NCBI RefSeq assembly: GCF_932526225.1
Contig: NC_064040.1
Span: 13,742,856 to 13,802,855, forward strand
Direction: 5' to 3'
Source of the DNA: Nematostella vectensis
Taxonomy: Eukaryota; Cnidaria; Anthozoa; Actiniaria; Edwardsiidae
Length of the DNA stretch: 60,000 nucleotides
Numbering within the stretch: the stretch's first letter is position 1; the number at the start of each line of letters is the position of its first letter. A model generated the notes under the pieces. It ran no database searches. It saw nothing but the letters and a program-made list of their open reading frames with translations, and was not told the origin of the DNA. The position numbers were made by a program, and so were the translations under genes. Below are positions 12,470-25,000 of the stretch, piece by piece.

Positions 12470-13351
12470 TATGCCAAGAACACCTAAACAAAGCCCTCGA
12501 CTTTGCCGCTGACTACGACTGCATCACCGCTGAAGAAAAAAACATAACACACGCCAAGAGCTCTATCCTAGTTCACACCAAACACCCTGGCACAAAAAAG
12601 GCAACTCGACATTCGAGTTGACAATGGGAAGCTACGACGGCGCTGAAACATGCGAACTTGTAGGCAACTTCCTCCTCTCCCAACTCCAAGACCTTAACAT
12701 CAACATAGGACTCTACCGCGACGACGTACTAGCCTTCACGAGCGCCACATCTAGGAACACAGAGAATATCAAGAAAGAACTATGCCGCATCTTAAACAGC
12801 AACGGACTGCGAATTACCATAGAAGCCAACAAGCGAGTAGTCAACTTCCTAGACGTCACATTCGACCTGAACCGCTACACCTATCAGCCTTTACCAGCCA
12901 GTACGTCCACCGCGAGAGCAACCACCCGCCTACCATCACAAAGAATATCCCAGCCAGTATCAACAAACGCTTATCTACACTATCATCAGACAAAGAAACC
13001 TTCGACCATGGACCGTGGATATAACTACACGCTGCACTACGAACCAAACACCACAAGCAAACGTATGAACCGTCAGCCCAATCATCTGGTACAACCCCCC
13101 TTTCAGCAAGAACACAAGCACCAACATCGGCCACAGATTCCTCTCACTCATAGACAACAACATCGAGCACTTTATTTCATAAAAAAATCCTATCATCTCA
13201 CTCCGCCTGCAACAGCTCTAGTAAAAGATGTAATCTCTGCCTCAAAGAAAAACTGCTCATTATTCGCCAACCCAAGCTACCAACTTTAAACAAACGTAAC
13301 GAGCTAGAGTCGTGCAGCCACAGGAACAAAGCCTTGTTATGCAACAGCTGA
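12470..13351 (+). pseudogene. Penelope-like reverse transcriptase relic, copy 2
   Basis: The frame begins in a block like LNKALDFAADYDCITAEEKN. After one frameshift near 12585 it continues through MGSYDGAETCELVGNFLLSQ and the catalytic LYRDD (about 12710-12725), then the thumb-like [12 protein letters not shown]. Further frameshifts occur near 12895, 13020 and 13060. Fragments of the conserved [17 protein letters not shown] block and of a Cys-rich linker (CNLCLKEK, then NKRNEL and HRNK, about 13220-13345) are recognisable in other frames. That linker precedes a GIY-YIG-type region in related cnidarian elements, but no such domain remains here. It is clearly broken. Family assignment is inferred from block order. 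Confidence 0.75.
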
Positions 13352-13429
13352 ACTATTCAATTTCATCATAACAGCCATTCAAATTTCGCGCTCTATTTTT
13401 ATGTAAATTTGGTATATAGATAGTATATA

Positions 13430-14112
13430 AGTGATCGACCACAATCTACTTGTACGCAAGATCTTTGAGCTGGACATTCCACGGGCTGTTGCACTCTAGG
13501 TGGTGGATGTCTTAACAACGCATCAAGATGTCATCGAGATTGCCTGTCTGAGTGGGGTCCTGTCCCCGCTGGAGTTCCACAAGGGACCAAATTAGGCCCC
13601 TGGTTATTTATCCTTATGATAAATGACCTAAGGGTTCCTGGAGCTAAGACCTGGAAGTACGTCGACGATACAACAGTTGCCAACGTCGTGCCGCGAGGCG
13701 TGCTGGGTGATGTGCAATCCACAGTTCAAGTAGTGGCTGATTGGTCGAACCAACAGAATATGGAACTGAATGCTGACAAGTGTAAGGTCATGAAGATTGA
13801 TTTTAAGAAAAACAAACATGTTTTAGGGCCGGTCACCGTTAATGGAAAGGAACTGCCTGTAGTCAAATCTGCTAACATTTTCAAATCTGCTAACATTTTC
13901 TGCTAACATGACTCTATCTGATGATCTCACTTGGAACAATCACGTAACTGAGTGTATTAAGAAAGCGAATAAGAGATTGTATTTCTTAGTCCTTCTTAAA
14001 AGGGCTGGTTTGAATTCTAGCGATATTGTCAATATATATTGTACCATGATTAGACCTGTACTAGAATACTGTTCAAATGTCTACCACAATGCTCTTCGCG
14101 CGGGTGTGGGCC
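13430..14112 (+). pseudogene. CR1-like non-LTR reverse transcriptase 3' fragment
   Basis: Translation from 13430 gives VIDHNLLVRKIFELDIP and then, after a stop near 13498 and a frame change, VPAGVPQGTKLGPWLF, INDL, and a YVDDTTV catalytic block (about 13656-13676). Thumb-type sequence follows (MELNADKCKVM), then LTWNNHV and RPVLEYCSNVYHNAL. A short internal duplication of AAATCTGCTAACATTTTC near 13866-13902 causes the break between the two longest frames. The 5' end is missing, as is usual for incomplete target-primed insertion. It is a different lineage from the intact element at 25-3243 (YVDD versus FADD). Confidence 0.85.
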
Positions 14113-14119
14113 CGCGAAG

Positions 14120-16975
14120 TTGAGGTTAATCTGCGAAATACCGCGAAATCCACAAAAGGCCACGTAATTTGCCAAATCCACATCTCATCGGCGATATTAC
14201 ACGATTATTTCAAGGCTTTTTAATGTCATCTAAAAACATAAAATTAAATAAAATCGTGTAAAATAAAATGGTGCTGACAGAACAGCTTTTCTTTCAGCCT
14301 GGGAGTTCCTTATTATCTAATTTTTAGGTTTATATAAGCTGCAGTTGTTTTATCACGCGTTGCGAACCGGTTTTCAGTCTTTTTCTAACAACCACGAAAT
14401 TGTCTCAAAGCCGGGTGCGGGAGACGAAAAATTACTTTTCGGCTTCTATCGCCAAAAATATTTATCCAAATTGCTTCAAACTTTCACAGGATACTGAGGT
14501 TACCCATACTTATTACCAGTTTAATTTTGAGCTAGGGCGCCCAAACTTCATTTTTCCGAGAAATCTCGACGAACTCAGACCGCTGGTCTTAAAGAGTGTG
14601 CTATGTTTGCTGCTTGAATAAATTTGAAGTGGACAAATTATTTCCAAGCTTTGTTTTGTTTTTCGGTTATTGGGGTATGAGATAATTGAGTCATCCTTGT
14701 GCTTATTTTACAAACCATGCCTTGCAAACCGCCGTAACTTTTCGTAAAAGAGCCTTGATGCAATCCAAGTACACAGGTAATTCATCCTTAAATACTGTAT
14801 ACAATTCTCCATCGCCAAACTGTAAAATTGCAAAGTTGGGAGAGAATCAAGTAAAAAAAGCCTTCAATGATCTTTGTTCTATTTTTGTCATCTAGGAGGA
14901 TAAGGAGATGCGTCAAGAGGGCAGCCACCAACTGCAAACTCTACAACCAGTAAAGACAGTGGCAGTCAATCTTTCTGGCTATGACCCTCCCCAGCTCGCA
15001 ACGATTATATCTATGACGAAATTTAAATGTAAAATCAGGTGGCTTAAACCAAACAACTCTGAACCATATAAATCATCTTGGCTTCCAGACATGGACTGGC
15101 CAACTCAAAATGTGCACAAAAAAACGATCTTTCACATTATGCAATGGTTGATACAGCGTATGTACTGAAAAAAGTTATTAGAGTCGAGCAGACCACAGGC
15201 TTACCAACCTCTCAGTCAATCCCATTAACTAGCTCGAATATTTTCACGATTTATCACCTATATCCTAAAATAAAGGTCACAATAAACACGGTGCGGCAGG
15301 GTCAACTATGACAATACTGTAAAATTCCGCTAAGAGCTCGTACATTAAATCAACATTCATTATTTTCTTTATTCAATTAATTGTGCATGTTTTTTTTTTT
15401 CAAAAAACCTAAAGTATCATATAGTGCAAATGAACCGGACGCCTTTTTTGATAAGCTATGCATGCTTTCAGGAAAAGCAAATAAAAGAATATAATCCTAG
15501 CTGGTGTATTAGCGTAGTTGACAAAACTACAGCATGCCAAACCAACATGGCTGTAGAAGCCGCTGAAGTAAAGAGTCTATGGATTAATTTTGTGTAAAAT
15601 AAAACTCTTGTTCCCGTTTTGACCCACTAGAAAATGCCTTTATCAATTCAAATTACTGAGTAGACTGCACAAAAACATTTCCTTGTATCAGGAGCTTGGA
15701 TGTCCAACTTTGATGTTTTCAACCTAGTTCGCTAGTGTTTAGTTGCAGTGTTTTTGTTGAATCAGATTTATGTCCAAATAATAAAACGCTCTCCACTCTT
15801 TCATTTGGAGTACATATTCATGTCCAGCCTGCGTCTGCTTAGCAAGCTAACTGTAGTGATGTTGTTATCTTGACCTTTCATGCATTTCTAAGGCACTAGT
15901 GTTGATTTCTTTCAGCCTGAAACGCATGGTGCGTTTAGTGTCAAGGCTTTTCGACAGTAGAGAGCAATGATTTACTAGGGCGAATTATTTTTAGGCGATG
16001 AAACTTGTTGTTTGCAGGTAATATCAGCATAAAATAAGTATGCTTCTTGTCTATCCACCATATTTCAAGCAATTAAAGAAAAACATCTCTCCCAAGCCTC
16101 TATACAAATATGACTGCGTTAAACGGTTGGTAAAACTCGCAAGAGTAACATTTATACAGTATAAATATCCTAATAAGCTTGTGTCTTTTTTCTCTATAAA
16201 TTATTATCTAACTATCATGTACGAGAACTTATATGGATCTATATGAATATCCTTTTTAGTAAGAGCTTCAAAGTCCCTGCTGTTTGCTGGAAGGGGCATT
16301 AGAAAGAGAATCTATCTCCAGGAGATTTTAAATTTTAGATGAGGTTTTAATTCTTTGAAGTAAATGTTAAGTGAGATATTTAAGTAGTTACGTCACGCAC
16401 TCGATGTAGTAGTTAAAAATTTAGTTTGAAACGTGTATATCAAGTGACCTAAGGATAACCTTAGTAGCGTTTTTTACGGAGAACCAACAAATGTCGTTGT
16501 AATAACGGAAATTCGTGGCAAGATTGATTTACCTATTTTATCGGTAAATTAGTAATTTTACATAAATCATGTCATGTCTGATAAGTTCTGGTATAACTGA
16601 TACAATCAGTTTAGTCTATGTACTCTTGCCCGCAAGTTGCCCCTACGGTACAGTGAATCAAGATCAACCAACACAAATGCGGCGCCGGTTCTTGGTCCCA
16701 ATCGATGCCCGTGGTTTATGAACGCCATAAAAATAGCTGTTAAGCTGCATTATATCTCGATATTTTCCAAGGAGAATAGCAAGGATATTTTGGGTAGCTG
16801 TTTGCACTTAGAAGTTTCACTGGGCCTCTTTTTAATAGAATTTAAGTCCTCTCTAGTATTTTTCGTCGCCTGGATATACGTACAAATGACTGGTTGAGAA
16901 TATAGTTGGGATAGTTTTGATAAGGTTTTCCCAAATTTACTGGAGTCCGATTTTACAAAATCAAAAATAATTCAG
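14120..16975. other. Gene-free stretch
   Basis: No supported gene. Several 60-90 codon open frames occur, but none shows a recognisable motif, splice context or conserved cysteine pattern. Confidence 0.5.
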
Positions 16976-16980
16976 TCTTC

Positions 16981-17044
16981 GAGCACTGAGGAGACTGAGC
17001 ACTGAGAAGTCTGAGCACTGAGAAGTCTGAGCACTGAGTAGACT
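16981..17044. repeat. 16-bp tandem repeat, four copies
   Basis: The unit GAGCACTGAGAAGTCT starts at 16981, 16997, 17013 and 17029. The two middle copies are identical and the outer copies carry GAGACT or TAGACT at the end. Confidence 0.9.
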
Positions 17045-17799
17045 GATACTGAATACAAAAACCATACTCGCATATACCTTATGAAAGGGGTTACACGGTA
17101 AAATCAACACCACTAGAGTAGAAAGGACACTGTGCAAGGGCCCCTTCGCTGTCACCTTTTGAAAGGTCCGAACGCAATAGATCCCTTTCAAAAAGTGCGC
17201 CCCGCTTCATTCCCCTAGTGAAAGGGCAGGTCCGAATTAAATTGAATGGCCGGAATAATATTGACACTAGTTTAAAGCGGATGGGTACAGCCCTTACAAG
17301 CTGCAGACTGAGTATAAGGGTAAGTGTGTGTGGATATTTTATCAACAGGTGCCTACTTATTAGAGAGATGTTGTATCCCATGAGGTTGTAGAACCCCTGA
17401 TGACTCAAAGTCCCTGTCAACTCAAACTGTTTTCAATTTGGACCTGATTTTAAGTCATAGCTCAAACAAAAGCTTTCTTTCTTAATGTAATATATGATGC
17501 ATGTGTTTCTCCACTGTGTAATACAAAGCGGATGTTGATAAAATGGCAATAAGGTTTTTTTTACCAGACATGCAAGCTTGTATATTTTATATTCTTTTGT
17601 CATAGGTGTTGAGTACCACACAAGTAAAGCAATTAATATTGTGCATTTATGATTCAAGCAACAACCTTATTTTGCAAGCATCCCCAACTGTTGGGAATCA
17701 TTTACTACTCCTGCTAAACTACCAACAAACTATAATACTGATGTCATTGATATATTTTTTGTCACTTGTTTGACAGTTGCAGCCATTTCTGTGTTTATT

Positions 17800-17858
17800 T
17801 TGCTTTGAATTTGCCACTCACAATGTCACATGACTTCCTAGTGCAAGTCGTCTATTGA
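17800..17858 (-). repeat. Dispersed repeat related to the terminal repeat of the 48-kb MITE
   Basis: GAATTTGCCACTCACAATGT and the downstream TCCTAGTGCAAGTC closely resemble the right terminal repeat at 48261-48304. Orientation is the same, so the element it ends would extend to the left of 17800. I could not find a matching left end. Confidence 0.55.
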
Positions 17859-17903
17859 AAATTTCTTACTTTTTTTTCCATTCTTTTTTTTATATCATTT
17901 TAG

Positions 17904-18600
17904 CAAAGAAGCTCAGTGATGGAAAATCTTTACAAGGTGCTGGGAGACTTACTGTTAAGCAAATTGACACGTTGCAAAGCTTTTATGGAAAGGCTTTGCG
18001 AGACAACAAAGGAAATGCTGAGGCAATGGGGAAAGCAACAAGCTTAAAACACTAAACATGAAGACTGTCCGAAAGGAGCCGACTCTTGGTGCTCATTCAA
18101 CATAGACATTGCAACCTGGCAGAACACACACAAACCAATCAAAGATCCACTACCAGATGCTGTAGTAGAGGGAGTAAAACCTGTCTTTGATAGGCTTAGC
18201 GACAGGCGGTTTCTTTTCGGCTGTGAAAACTGCTTAACGCAAATTGCAAATGAGAGCTTGCATCATGTAATATGGGGGCATGCCCCTAAAGAACAGTATA
18301 ATTTGCAGGAAGAGGTTAGGCTTGCTGTTGCACTTGGCTGTTCAACCTTCAACAATGCTCTGGGCAAGACTTTAGGAAAGTTGTCCCGCAGTTAGTTAAC
18401 ATCTCTATGAAGGAATGCAGGATGATTGGGAGGAAAGTGACAGAAGTAGAGTGGAAAAAGTCAACCAAAGCAGCTCAAAGAGATCCAGGTTACGAAGGAA
18501 GAAAAATAAGAGAAAGAAGGTCGAGAGACAGATGCCTTTGTTTATCAGGAGGGTGGGGCCTCTTATAAGTCCCACAGTTTTTACTAAGCTTCTTAATTTT
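17904..18600 (+). pseudogene. Mutator-like transposase C-terminal fragment
   Basis: After an acceptor-like T-rich tract ending in TTTTAG at 17903, the frame reads KKLSDGKSLQGAGRLT followed by QIDTLQSFYGKALRDN. In a shifted frame it continues with HEDCPKGADSWCSFN, then a VKPVFDRLSD block, ANESLHHVIWGHAPK and a VALGCSTFNN tail. This is the order seen in the Mutator-like transposase family of invertebrates, in which the NES(x)n-W block carries the last conserved residues. A basic tail (about 18440-18520) follows. Frame changes near 18050 and 18380, and loss of the N-terminal half, make it non-functional. Confidence 0.75.
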
Positions 18601-18753
18601 TATTGATTTATACAAGAATGGGTATCGATGTTACCACGTGTCATTCATATTTTTACTAGTGGAACACGAGTTTTGTGAATAACCACGTAAATTTCACTCA
18701 AGTGGCGGCGGCGGTGGTGGTGTGGACACTTCGATTGCAAAGATGGGTCATTA

Positions 18754-18923
18754 TATTGGCCAGTCGAAAAGCGTTTACTTTGAAACCGTACAAGAAGCGA
18801 ATCAACACAGCCGTCTTATTTTACACGTTCCCTATGGATTATGGGGCTGTGACTCTTTTAGCCAATCGTAAAGTGTGTACTTTGAAACCGTACAGAACCG
18901 AATCAAAACAGCTGTCTTATTAT
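18754..18923. repeat. Direct repeat, two copies about 102 bp apart
   Basis: A segment of about 70 bp containing TACTTTGAAACCGTACA occurs at about 18754-18822 and again at about 18855-18923. The copies share the GCCAGTCG/GCCAATCG lead-in and the CAGCCGTCTTATT tail. No gene is attached to it. Confidence 0.8.
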
Positions 18924-18929
18924 ATCTCT

Positions 18930-20369
18930 AGTTGCTAGAATGTCGCTAGTTGAATGTGAAAGTGCCTTACTCTCGCCGGGGCAGATATATGAAACTCTTC
19001 ACGTCGAAATCAAATCGACAACTAGTTAGGTCAATAACATACTCAGTAATTGTTAGAAAACTTTATGATTCGTAGGGAGAGAATGTGAAAATTCTTGTTA
19101 ATTATACATGATTTTACGACTAGACCTTTCAAAGCAGGTCAACATATTTCTTCATATAATTGTTCTTCAGATTATTTGATTATCTTTCTCCTTCTCTTCT
19201 TGGTTCTTAGTTTATTAAGCAGTGGAATTGCATGTTAATTGTTAGACAATATGAATCAAATGAAACTCAACCAAGCAGTTTTCTCAGTGCAACATTTAAA
19301 TGTAAAGTGAAATTCTAAAGAAATTGCAAAGGAGCTTACATATGGCAAATTCAAGTTAAGACAACAAACATCCTTCAGTCATCACAACCCTGTTCATGCT
19401 ATACCATACGAGCTACAAGCAGTAATAACTATAAAGGAGGGCAAAAGAAGTGTAGTTAAATAAAATACATTCAGCACCATTATGTACCAAGATTAACAAT
19501 CAGAAATTACCAAGATATTAGTTTCTTGCCATGCTGTGACAAGTTAAAGGAAACTAATACAAAATCATGGCCACATCACTTATTGTCTAAGAAGCTAACT
19601 TAACCAATGAACTAGAAATCTGTGACAATTCCCTACACTGATGTTACACACGGTAATATTGCAGACACTGCCATTATTGCACAATCTCTACGAGCAGCTC
19701 AGTCCAACATGATACCAAAAGATTAACAATTGACACATGATGCAAATTAATTGTGCGGCCTCAAAAGCTTTTAATGAAAAGGCAAATGGAAACCACACAT
19801 TTAATACTAAATATTCTAGCTGAGACTCAAAAAGTCGTGCTAATGAAGAAAAAACAAATGAAAAAAATGAACAGGCAGAAAACGTGAATAAAGCAGAAAC
19901 CAAGGGACAGCATTCTATTATAAAGTGCTTGGGATGATATCCCTATATGTCACAAGCAATATAATCAAAATAATAAGCCATATTGGTACAGTCTTGTTGT
20001 AGTCACCACAATCATTAAATACATTTAAAAGGCAATAGGACATTTTTAATCAGCAACATATTAGTGTACTGCCATGTTCATTTCTCGGAAAAGGATTTAT
20101 CTGATGTTTATAGCAATTATCTACATTTTTTGTAACCAGACGTGGGTTGATATCACATGACTGCTGCCTTATAGGACCTTTTGTTTTTATTGGGACTTTC
20201 ATGCTAAAAAAGTAATGTCAGACGATAGCCATTGGCATCATGTGAAATCCACTCTACGATTAGGTAATTCCACTGCTTTTTATTCCCATAGATCTCATGT
20301 TTATGTTGCTCGTACGTGTTTACATTTTATTAATTTATAAAAATTTCGGAATGGTTTGCAAACCAAGAA
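18930..20369. other. Gene-free stretch
   Basis: AT-rich and without a supported gene or element boundary. Confidence 0.5.
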
Positions 20370-20609
20370 AGATTCTTAATACCGATTGAGGAGATGGAAA
20401 AGGAGGGGCTCTGTAAATGTCTTCAAATATTTTATGTTTCGGTGAGACAGAAAAACGGAGAGCCATTCAAAGTCAACTCGCTCTGCGCGACCCAAGCGGC
20501 GATTGACCAATTTTTTAAGCAAGAAAACAAGAAACCCTGGTCGATTATTGGTGCAGCTTTCGAGAAAGAAAACAAAGCTCTTAATGATCTTTGTAAAATT
20601 AAATGTTAA
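20370..20609 (+). pseudogene. Crypton-like tyrosine recombinase N-terminal fragment
   Basis: The frame gives LCKCLQIFYVSVRQKNGEPF, then VNSLCATQAAIDQFF, a KPWSII block, and an FEKENKALNDLCK tail. This is the SAM-like, core-binding region seen in ZMYM/KIAA1958-type proteins and Crypton recombinases of invertebrates (segment with K-x-G-x-x-Y/F then a helical ID-x-F). The catalytic Arg and Tyr half is absent, so it is a fragment only. Assignment rests on motif memory and is moderate. Confidence 0.5.
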
Positions 20610-21033
20610 GGTCTCGGTAAAGTAAACGACGTGTCCACGGAAAAAAAAATTTGTCGTGCCGCAATTTTCACTACATTTAAATTGAATTATCTCCCGCAAG
20701 TTTTATTTTTGCAAAAAAAGGCGACTTTTCAGGACTTCTCGCCTCAGCGAGGAACGCCTGCCTGGAAGTGTTATTTCTCAGCTCTACGTAGTATGCAAGT
20801 TCTTCGGTTAATTTGGCATGTAAAAGCTGCTTTTACCCTCGTTTTCTTCCTTTTCAAATCTGACCAGAAGTGAGAGTAATGTAGTCCGCCGTCGCTCGAC
20901 TTGTCTTCCATACAATGCTAGTGAGCAGTGTATTCTGTGGACAACCCGCTAAAATTTGGAGGCAAAAAGAAGGGCTATGACGTCATCCCGGTGTGAACTA
21001 CCGAGTTTCAAAATACTATATCGACGATTTGCA

Positions 21034-21404
21034 AAGAAAGGAATGACCCTTGGTCTCAAACTCTACTTGGTCGACTAGAATACATGAGAGATCTCCATGC
21101 ATCTGATGCTGTCTATCATCAGATGTGTAGCAGCAATTTCAGGACCGGGAAGGATATTCCAGTACAGTATAGCAGAGATGCAGTAGATGCCAAACGATTG
21201 AAAGTTCAGGGGCGGCCTGTCGACACAGTAAGGGGCTCAGCTTTCGAAAGTCATTATAATCTGCATGAATGTGATGCTACTGCTGTATACATTGGCTACA
21301 GGGATAATGAAAAGGTTGGTTTTATTGCAAGAGACCTGACTCGTTATGTGCAACACTTTAGTGTGTCAATAAGAGATTTAGGGTCCAAATCACATTTGCT
21401 ATAA
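21034..21404 (+). pseudogene. Transposon-type ORF fragment with a DLHASDAVYH motif
   Basis: The translation carries LLGRLEYMRDLHASDAVYHQ followed by MCSSNFRTGKDIP and DAKRLKVQGRP. The DLHA-x-D-x-x-YH-x-x-C-x-x-x-F block recurs in uncharacterised multicopy proteins of cnidarian genomes, where His and Cys residues look metal-binding. The rest of such a protein is not recognisable downstream. Whether it belongs to the larger element starting near 22 kb is unknown. Confidence 0.45.
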
Positions 21405-22064
21405 TGGGATATCTGACAACTGAACTAACAAAAAAGGCTTAATGGCATAATGTTGTGATATATTGAATCCGTGAATAAAAAAGGTTGATCCTACATGGGC
21501 TATTCTGTAAAAAAGAGCTTTGTACCTAATGCCATCTGGTTTTATAAATAAAAGCGATTGTTTTTTTGTTTTTGTTTTTTTGTTTATTTAGCTGTACTAC
21601 GGCATGAGAAGCGCCTCGTGAGCCAGAGCAATACGCCAGGAAAGCTGGAATTTGCTTGTGGGAGTTATGCCATCTTTCAGGGGTTCAGTTCTAAGGGCCT
21701 CGACTTATGCTCTTTATGTTAATGAAAAGCTTCTTTCATTTTATAAAAGATAGAAAATGATGCCGGGGAGGTGCAGGAGTGACACTTTGTCCAACACGCA
21801 CTACACGCAGTACAGTGGGTCATGTTGTTAAATAAATTAATTTACGTAAATTTACTACATTTGAAAATATGTTGCCATTTCATATTAATTACAAGAAATA
21901 CTAAAACTTAAAATACAGTACAAAAAATTTGTCCAAACGCCCGCTATATCTTCGCTTCTGGCCCGAAATAAATCCCAGTAACTTGCCCGCACTTTTAATG
22001 CGAAAAATAATCCCCCCAAAACGATGTTTTCCCATGTTTTAAGCTGTATTTGGGCAATTCCACC

Positions 22065-22458
22065 GTCACGGACGTTACATTCAGACACAATTTTCCATGT
22101 TAAACCTTATGAGAAAAATATTTTAACACAATTTATTTGGCTTTAGTTTAATACATAAATGGATCAGCATTTTAATGTATTACATGAGTAGTAGAGATTT
22201 CCAAAATTTCCTTTTTGGTGACAGAAAAATTAATGTCACGGACGTTACATGAAAACAACCAATATTCTATTACATTCAGATAAAACCTCGATTCCTGTGA
22301 ACTTTCAATCTTTTTCATACAAAACACCTCAGAAGTGTCTAGCCTGGTTAACATGCTTGCTAACTATAAAGTTATTTATTTCATTTTTGTTATCACTAAT
22401 TCAACAGCTTTTGTTAAGTGTTGTCACGGACGTTACAATGAATGTAACGGACGTTACA
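22065..22458 (+). repeat. Cluster of four TGTCACGGACGTTACA-type motifs (left cluster)
   Basis: Copies lie at 22065-22079 (one base variant at the start), 22234-22249, 22422-22437 and 22443-22458 (TGTAACGGACGTTACA, nearly palindromic). Three more copies lie at 28170-28363. The spacing and the two-sided placement around transposon genes suggest subterminal transposase-binding repeats; that role is inference. Confidence 0.9.
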
Positions 22459-22639
22459 GCATGTGTTTTAACCAAAATTTGACAATCTGTTTACTGTTAC
22501 AGCTTTAGCTAAAGAATATGTGATACAATTGGAGCATTTAGTTATCATAAATGACAGCCATATTTGTGTTCAGCAGTTCTGACCTTTTGCTCATGCACCT
22601 GAGCATGGTACTCAGGGGAATACTGCTGACCAGGCTATT

Positions 22640-24279
22640 TTGGATGCCATTGCTAAAGCACATGTTTGTTCACTCAAAATGAATCCATTCAAAAAATCCC
22701 TTAGTGGAGCAGAAAGAAACCGAAAGTACAGGAAAAAAATTAGAGCAAATCCAGCTAAATCTGCAGCGTATAAAGCTAAAGATAGGCAAAGGAAATGCGA
22801 GAGTCGAAAAAAAACTTCGAGTCCACTGGAGGCATTGGTACCAAGAACAGGTGACATTGTTCACAGTAGCCATATGGGCAAAAGATTCAGCCAACACTGA
22901 CACAACCTGTAACTCCCATGTTATAGTCACCGATGATCACAACCATGACAAGCAATCAATAACAGTCTTCATGGACTATACAGTACTATTAATACTTCGG
23001 TAAAAGAATTGTTCCCACAGGTTGCAAGTGTTGATATCTTTTCAGATGGTCCCAGCTCCCAATTTAAGAACAGGTACATGGCAAACTTTTACCAAACACT
23101 GCAACAAAACGGCGTCAAGATCAATTGGCATTTTTTCGCATCATCGCATGGAAAAGGGGTAGTTGATAAGGAGGGACTGTCAAAAGGGTCGTGTGGACAG
23201 CAGTGTCATCTAGACAAGTGCCAAGAGTGGGGAATGCTGAGGAATTTGCCAAAGTTGCTAATGCAATGTGTACTGCCATCTCTACTCATCTTTTCCTCAA
23301 GGCAAATATAATCAAAGCTAGCATCAAACTTGGGCTTGATAATTGCTTTTAGAAAGCAGCGAGGATAGTGATACAGAGAGTGACATGGACATAGATAGTG
23401 ACTTGGAGATATGTGAAATGGATGAGGACGGTGACTCTACTCGTGATAGCAATGACGATACTCTTTCTCAAGGCAGCGGTGGTGATATCCTGATTCAGCT
23501 TGGGTTGCCAGAAGAGATTAAGAACAATCTAAAGGAACATTGTACAGAATTTGAGTGTAACACATGTACTAGTACTCTGGTACAACTGATAATAGGCGAG
23601 GGAGTTGAATTTGAGGGTGACCCATTAATCAATATGCGGGACCTGAAGGAAGTGGAGGGAAAACTGCCTAAAGATGAGATGAAATGGGTCTCAAATTTTG
23701 TGATTGACTCCTATCTGAAAATTGTCAAAAGTGAAAGCACTAATGTGGAGGTATTTGGATGGGAGGAATTTGAGAGAGGTGTAGAAAACAAGAAGTTGGA
23801 AGAGCTTCTGAAGGGAAAGGGCAATCTACTTGAGAAAAATATGGTGTTGTTTCCTTGCAATCCAGTAAACAGTGAGCATTGGTTCCTAGGAGTAGTACTT
23901 CCAAAAGAGAAGACCATCGTTACCATTGACAGTTTGCCCCAGAATTATATCAAGCCGTTGGCAACTACGCAGGTAGACAAGATGATGTTTTTTTCTTAAA
24001 GAAGTAGACAAGTCAATCACCATAGACCAGTGGTCTTTTTATACCAATAAGCCTTATGAGATTCTCCAACAGGTGAATTCATTTGACTGTGGTGTATTTA
24101 CTTGTATATATGCAAGATGTCTTGCAACCAAGTGCAAGATGGTTACCCAGCAAGACATCCCTGCATACCGCCTACTGATGGTTCGAGAGCTACACCAGAA
24201 AAGGCTTTCACCCATCCCACCATTGCCCATTCAAAAAGGGGAATACTATGCTTGCACGGAGGAAAATAACGAAATATAG
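22640..24279 (+). pseudogene. Transposon protein with C-terminal Ulp1/SENP-type cysteine protease (decayed)
   Basis: Several frames form one degenerate gene. A basic N-terminal region (22640-22810) carries GAERNRKYRKKI and RQRKCESRKK. The middle (about 22835-23180) carries WYQEQVTLFTV, then SHVIVTDDHNHDK, SDGPSSQFKNRY and ASSHGKGVVD, a block order shared by uncharacterised multicopy animal transposon proteins. A frameshift follows at about 23165. An acidic linker (23343-23480) leads to a C48-type peptidase with catalytic candidates His in SEHWFLGVV (about 23878), Asp in IDSLP (about 23929) and Cys in FDCGVF (about 24090). A one-base shift near 23995 separates Asp and Cys. Ulp1/SENP enzymes cleave SUMO and occur fused to several DNA transposons. 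I cannot name the superfamily. Confidence 0.65.
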
Positions 24280-24578
24280 ATTAACGTCATCTTTGACAAT
24301 TAAATATCTTACATTAATTAAACGCCGACCTTCCTAAAGTTAAGAACCGTTATAAGTACGTTTTGTTTATTCAACTAAAAGGCGTCTGTTTGTTTAAGCA
24401 AGTTATATCGACAAAGTAACTTTAGCCGTTCCTATGAAATAGGATAGCGAAAAGTAAAAAGTTGACCCTTCACCCAGTGGAAAAGTAGGAGTTGCGCATC
24501 CCTTTTCCAGGGTCATTTGACAATCAGAATTTGGCCACCAATTCTCGGTTCGCGCTTTTTAACGAAGGAAAAAAAGTT

Positions 24579-24623
24579 AGGTCTGAGTTCACACAGGGTG
24601 TGCCCTGTGTAGGATTCAGACCT
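24579..24623. repeat. 20-bp-arm hairpin
   Basis: Arms AGGTCTGAGTTCACACAGGG and CCCTGTGTAGGATTCAGACC pair over about 16 of 20 positions around a TGTG loop. It lies just downstream of the protease pseudogene. It could be the end of a small fold-back element; no other evidence. Confidence 0.7.
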
Positions 24624-24943
24624 GGCCGTCGACGAAATTAGGATTTAGTACAGTTTAAGATTTTGAGTGCAAAAATGATTGGAATCTTGTCAATCATTAT
24701 ATTCATGTGTGTATCTTGTCATGCGCACTAGCAGTGTAACAAGTTAGTGTGTGACAACCGTAGTCAGTAGCAACATGTAAACATTACGTAAGTCACAGTA
24801 GCCCAAGTGTAACAAACCTTCACACCCATGGGGGGTAGTTCGTTCCTCGGACGCCCAATGTCTGAAACCTTATCTAAACAGAGCTAAAAGCTTTCCATGG
24901 CTGTCAGTGTCGGATTACCTTAAGGGAAACCGTTGTCGGACCC

Positions 24944-24997
24944 TATAAAAAGGGGTGCGGTTGAAGCCGCAGTCAGATCTTGTTAAACTCCAGTTGG
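24944..24997 (+). promoter_or_regulatory. TATA box and LTR-like 3' boundary
   Basis: A strong TATAAAA at 24944 is followed about 30 bp later by GCAGTCAGATC, and by TTGGTAACAGCGAAG at about 24994. That sequence resembles a tRNA primer-binding site directly after an LTR. This would fit a solo or truncated LTR upstream, but the 5' boundary, a second LTR and gag/pol are not visible. A plain cellular or transposon promoter is equally possible. Confidence 0.3.
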
Positions 24998-25000
24998 TAA

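Noticed and set aside
19688-19903. 71-codon minus-strand open frame with hydrophobic, membrane-like composition
   Set aside because: Composition follows from AT-rich DNA. No start context, motif or neighbouring exon supports it.
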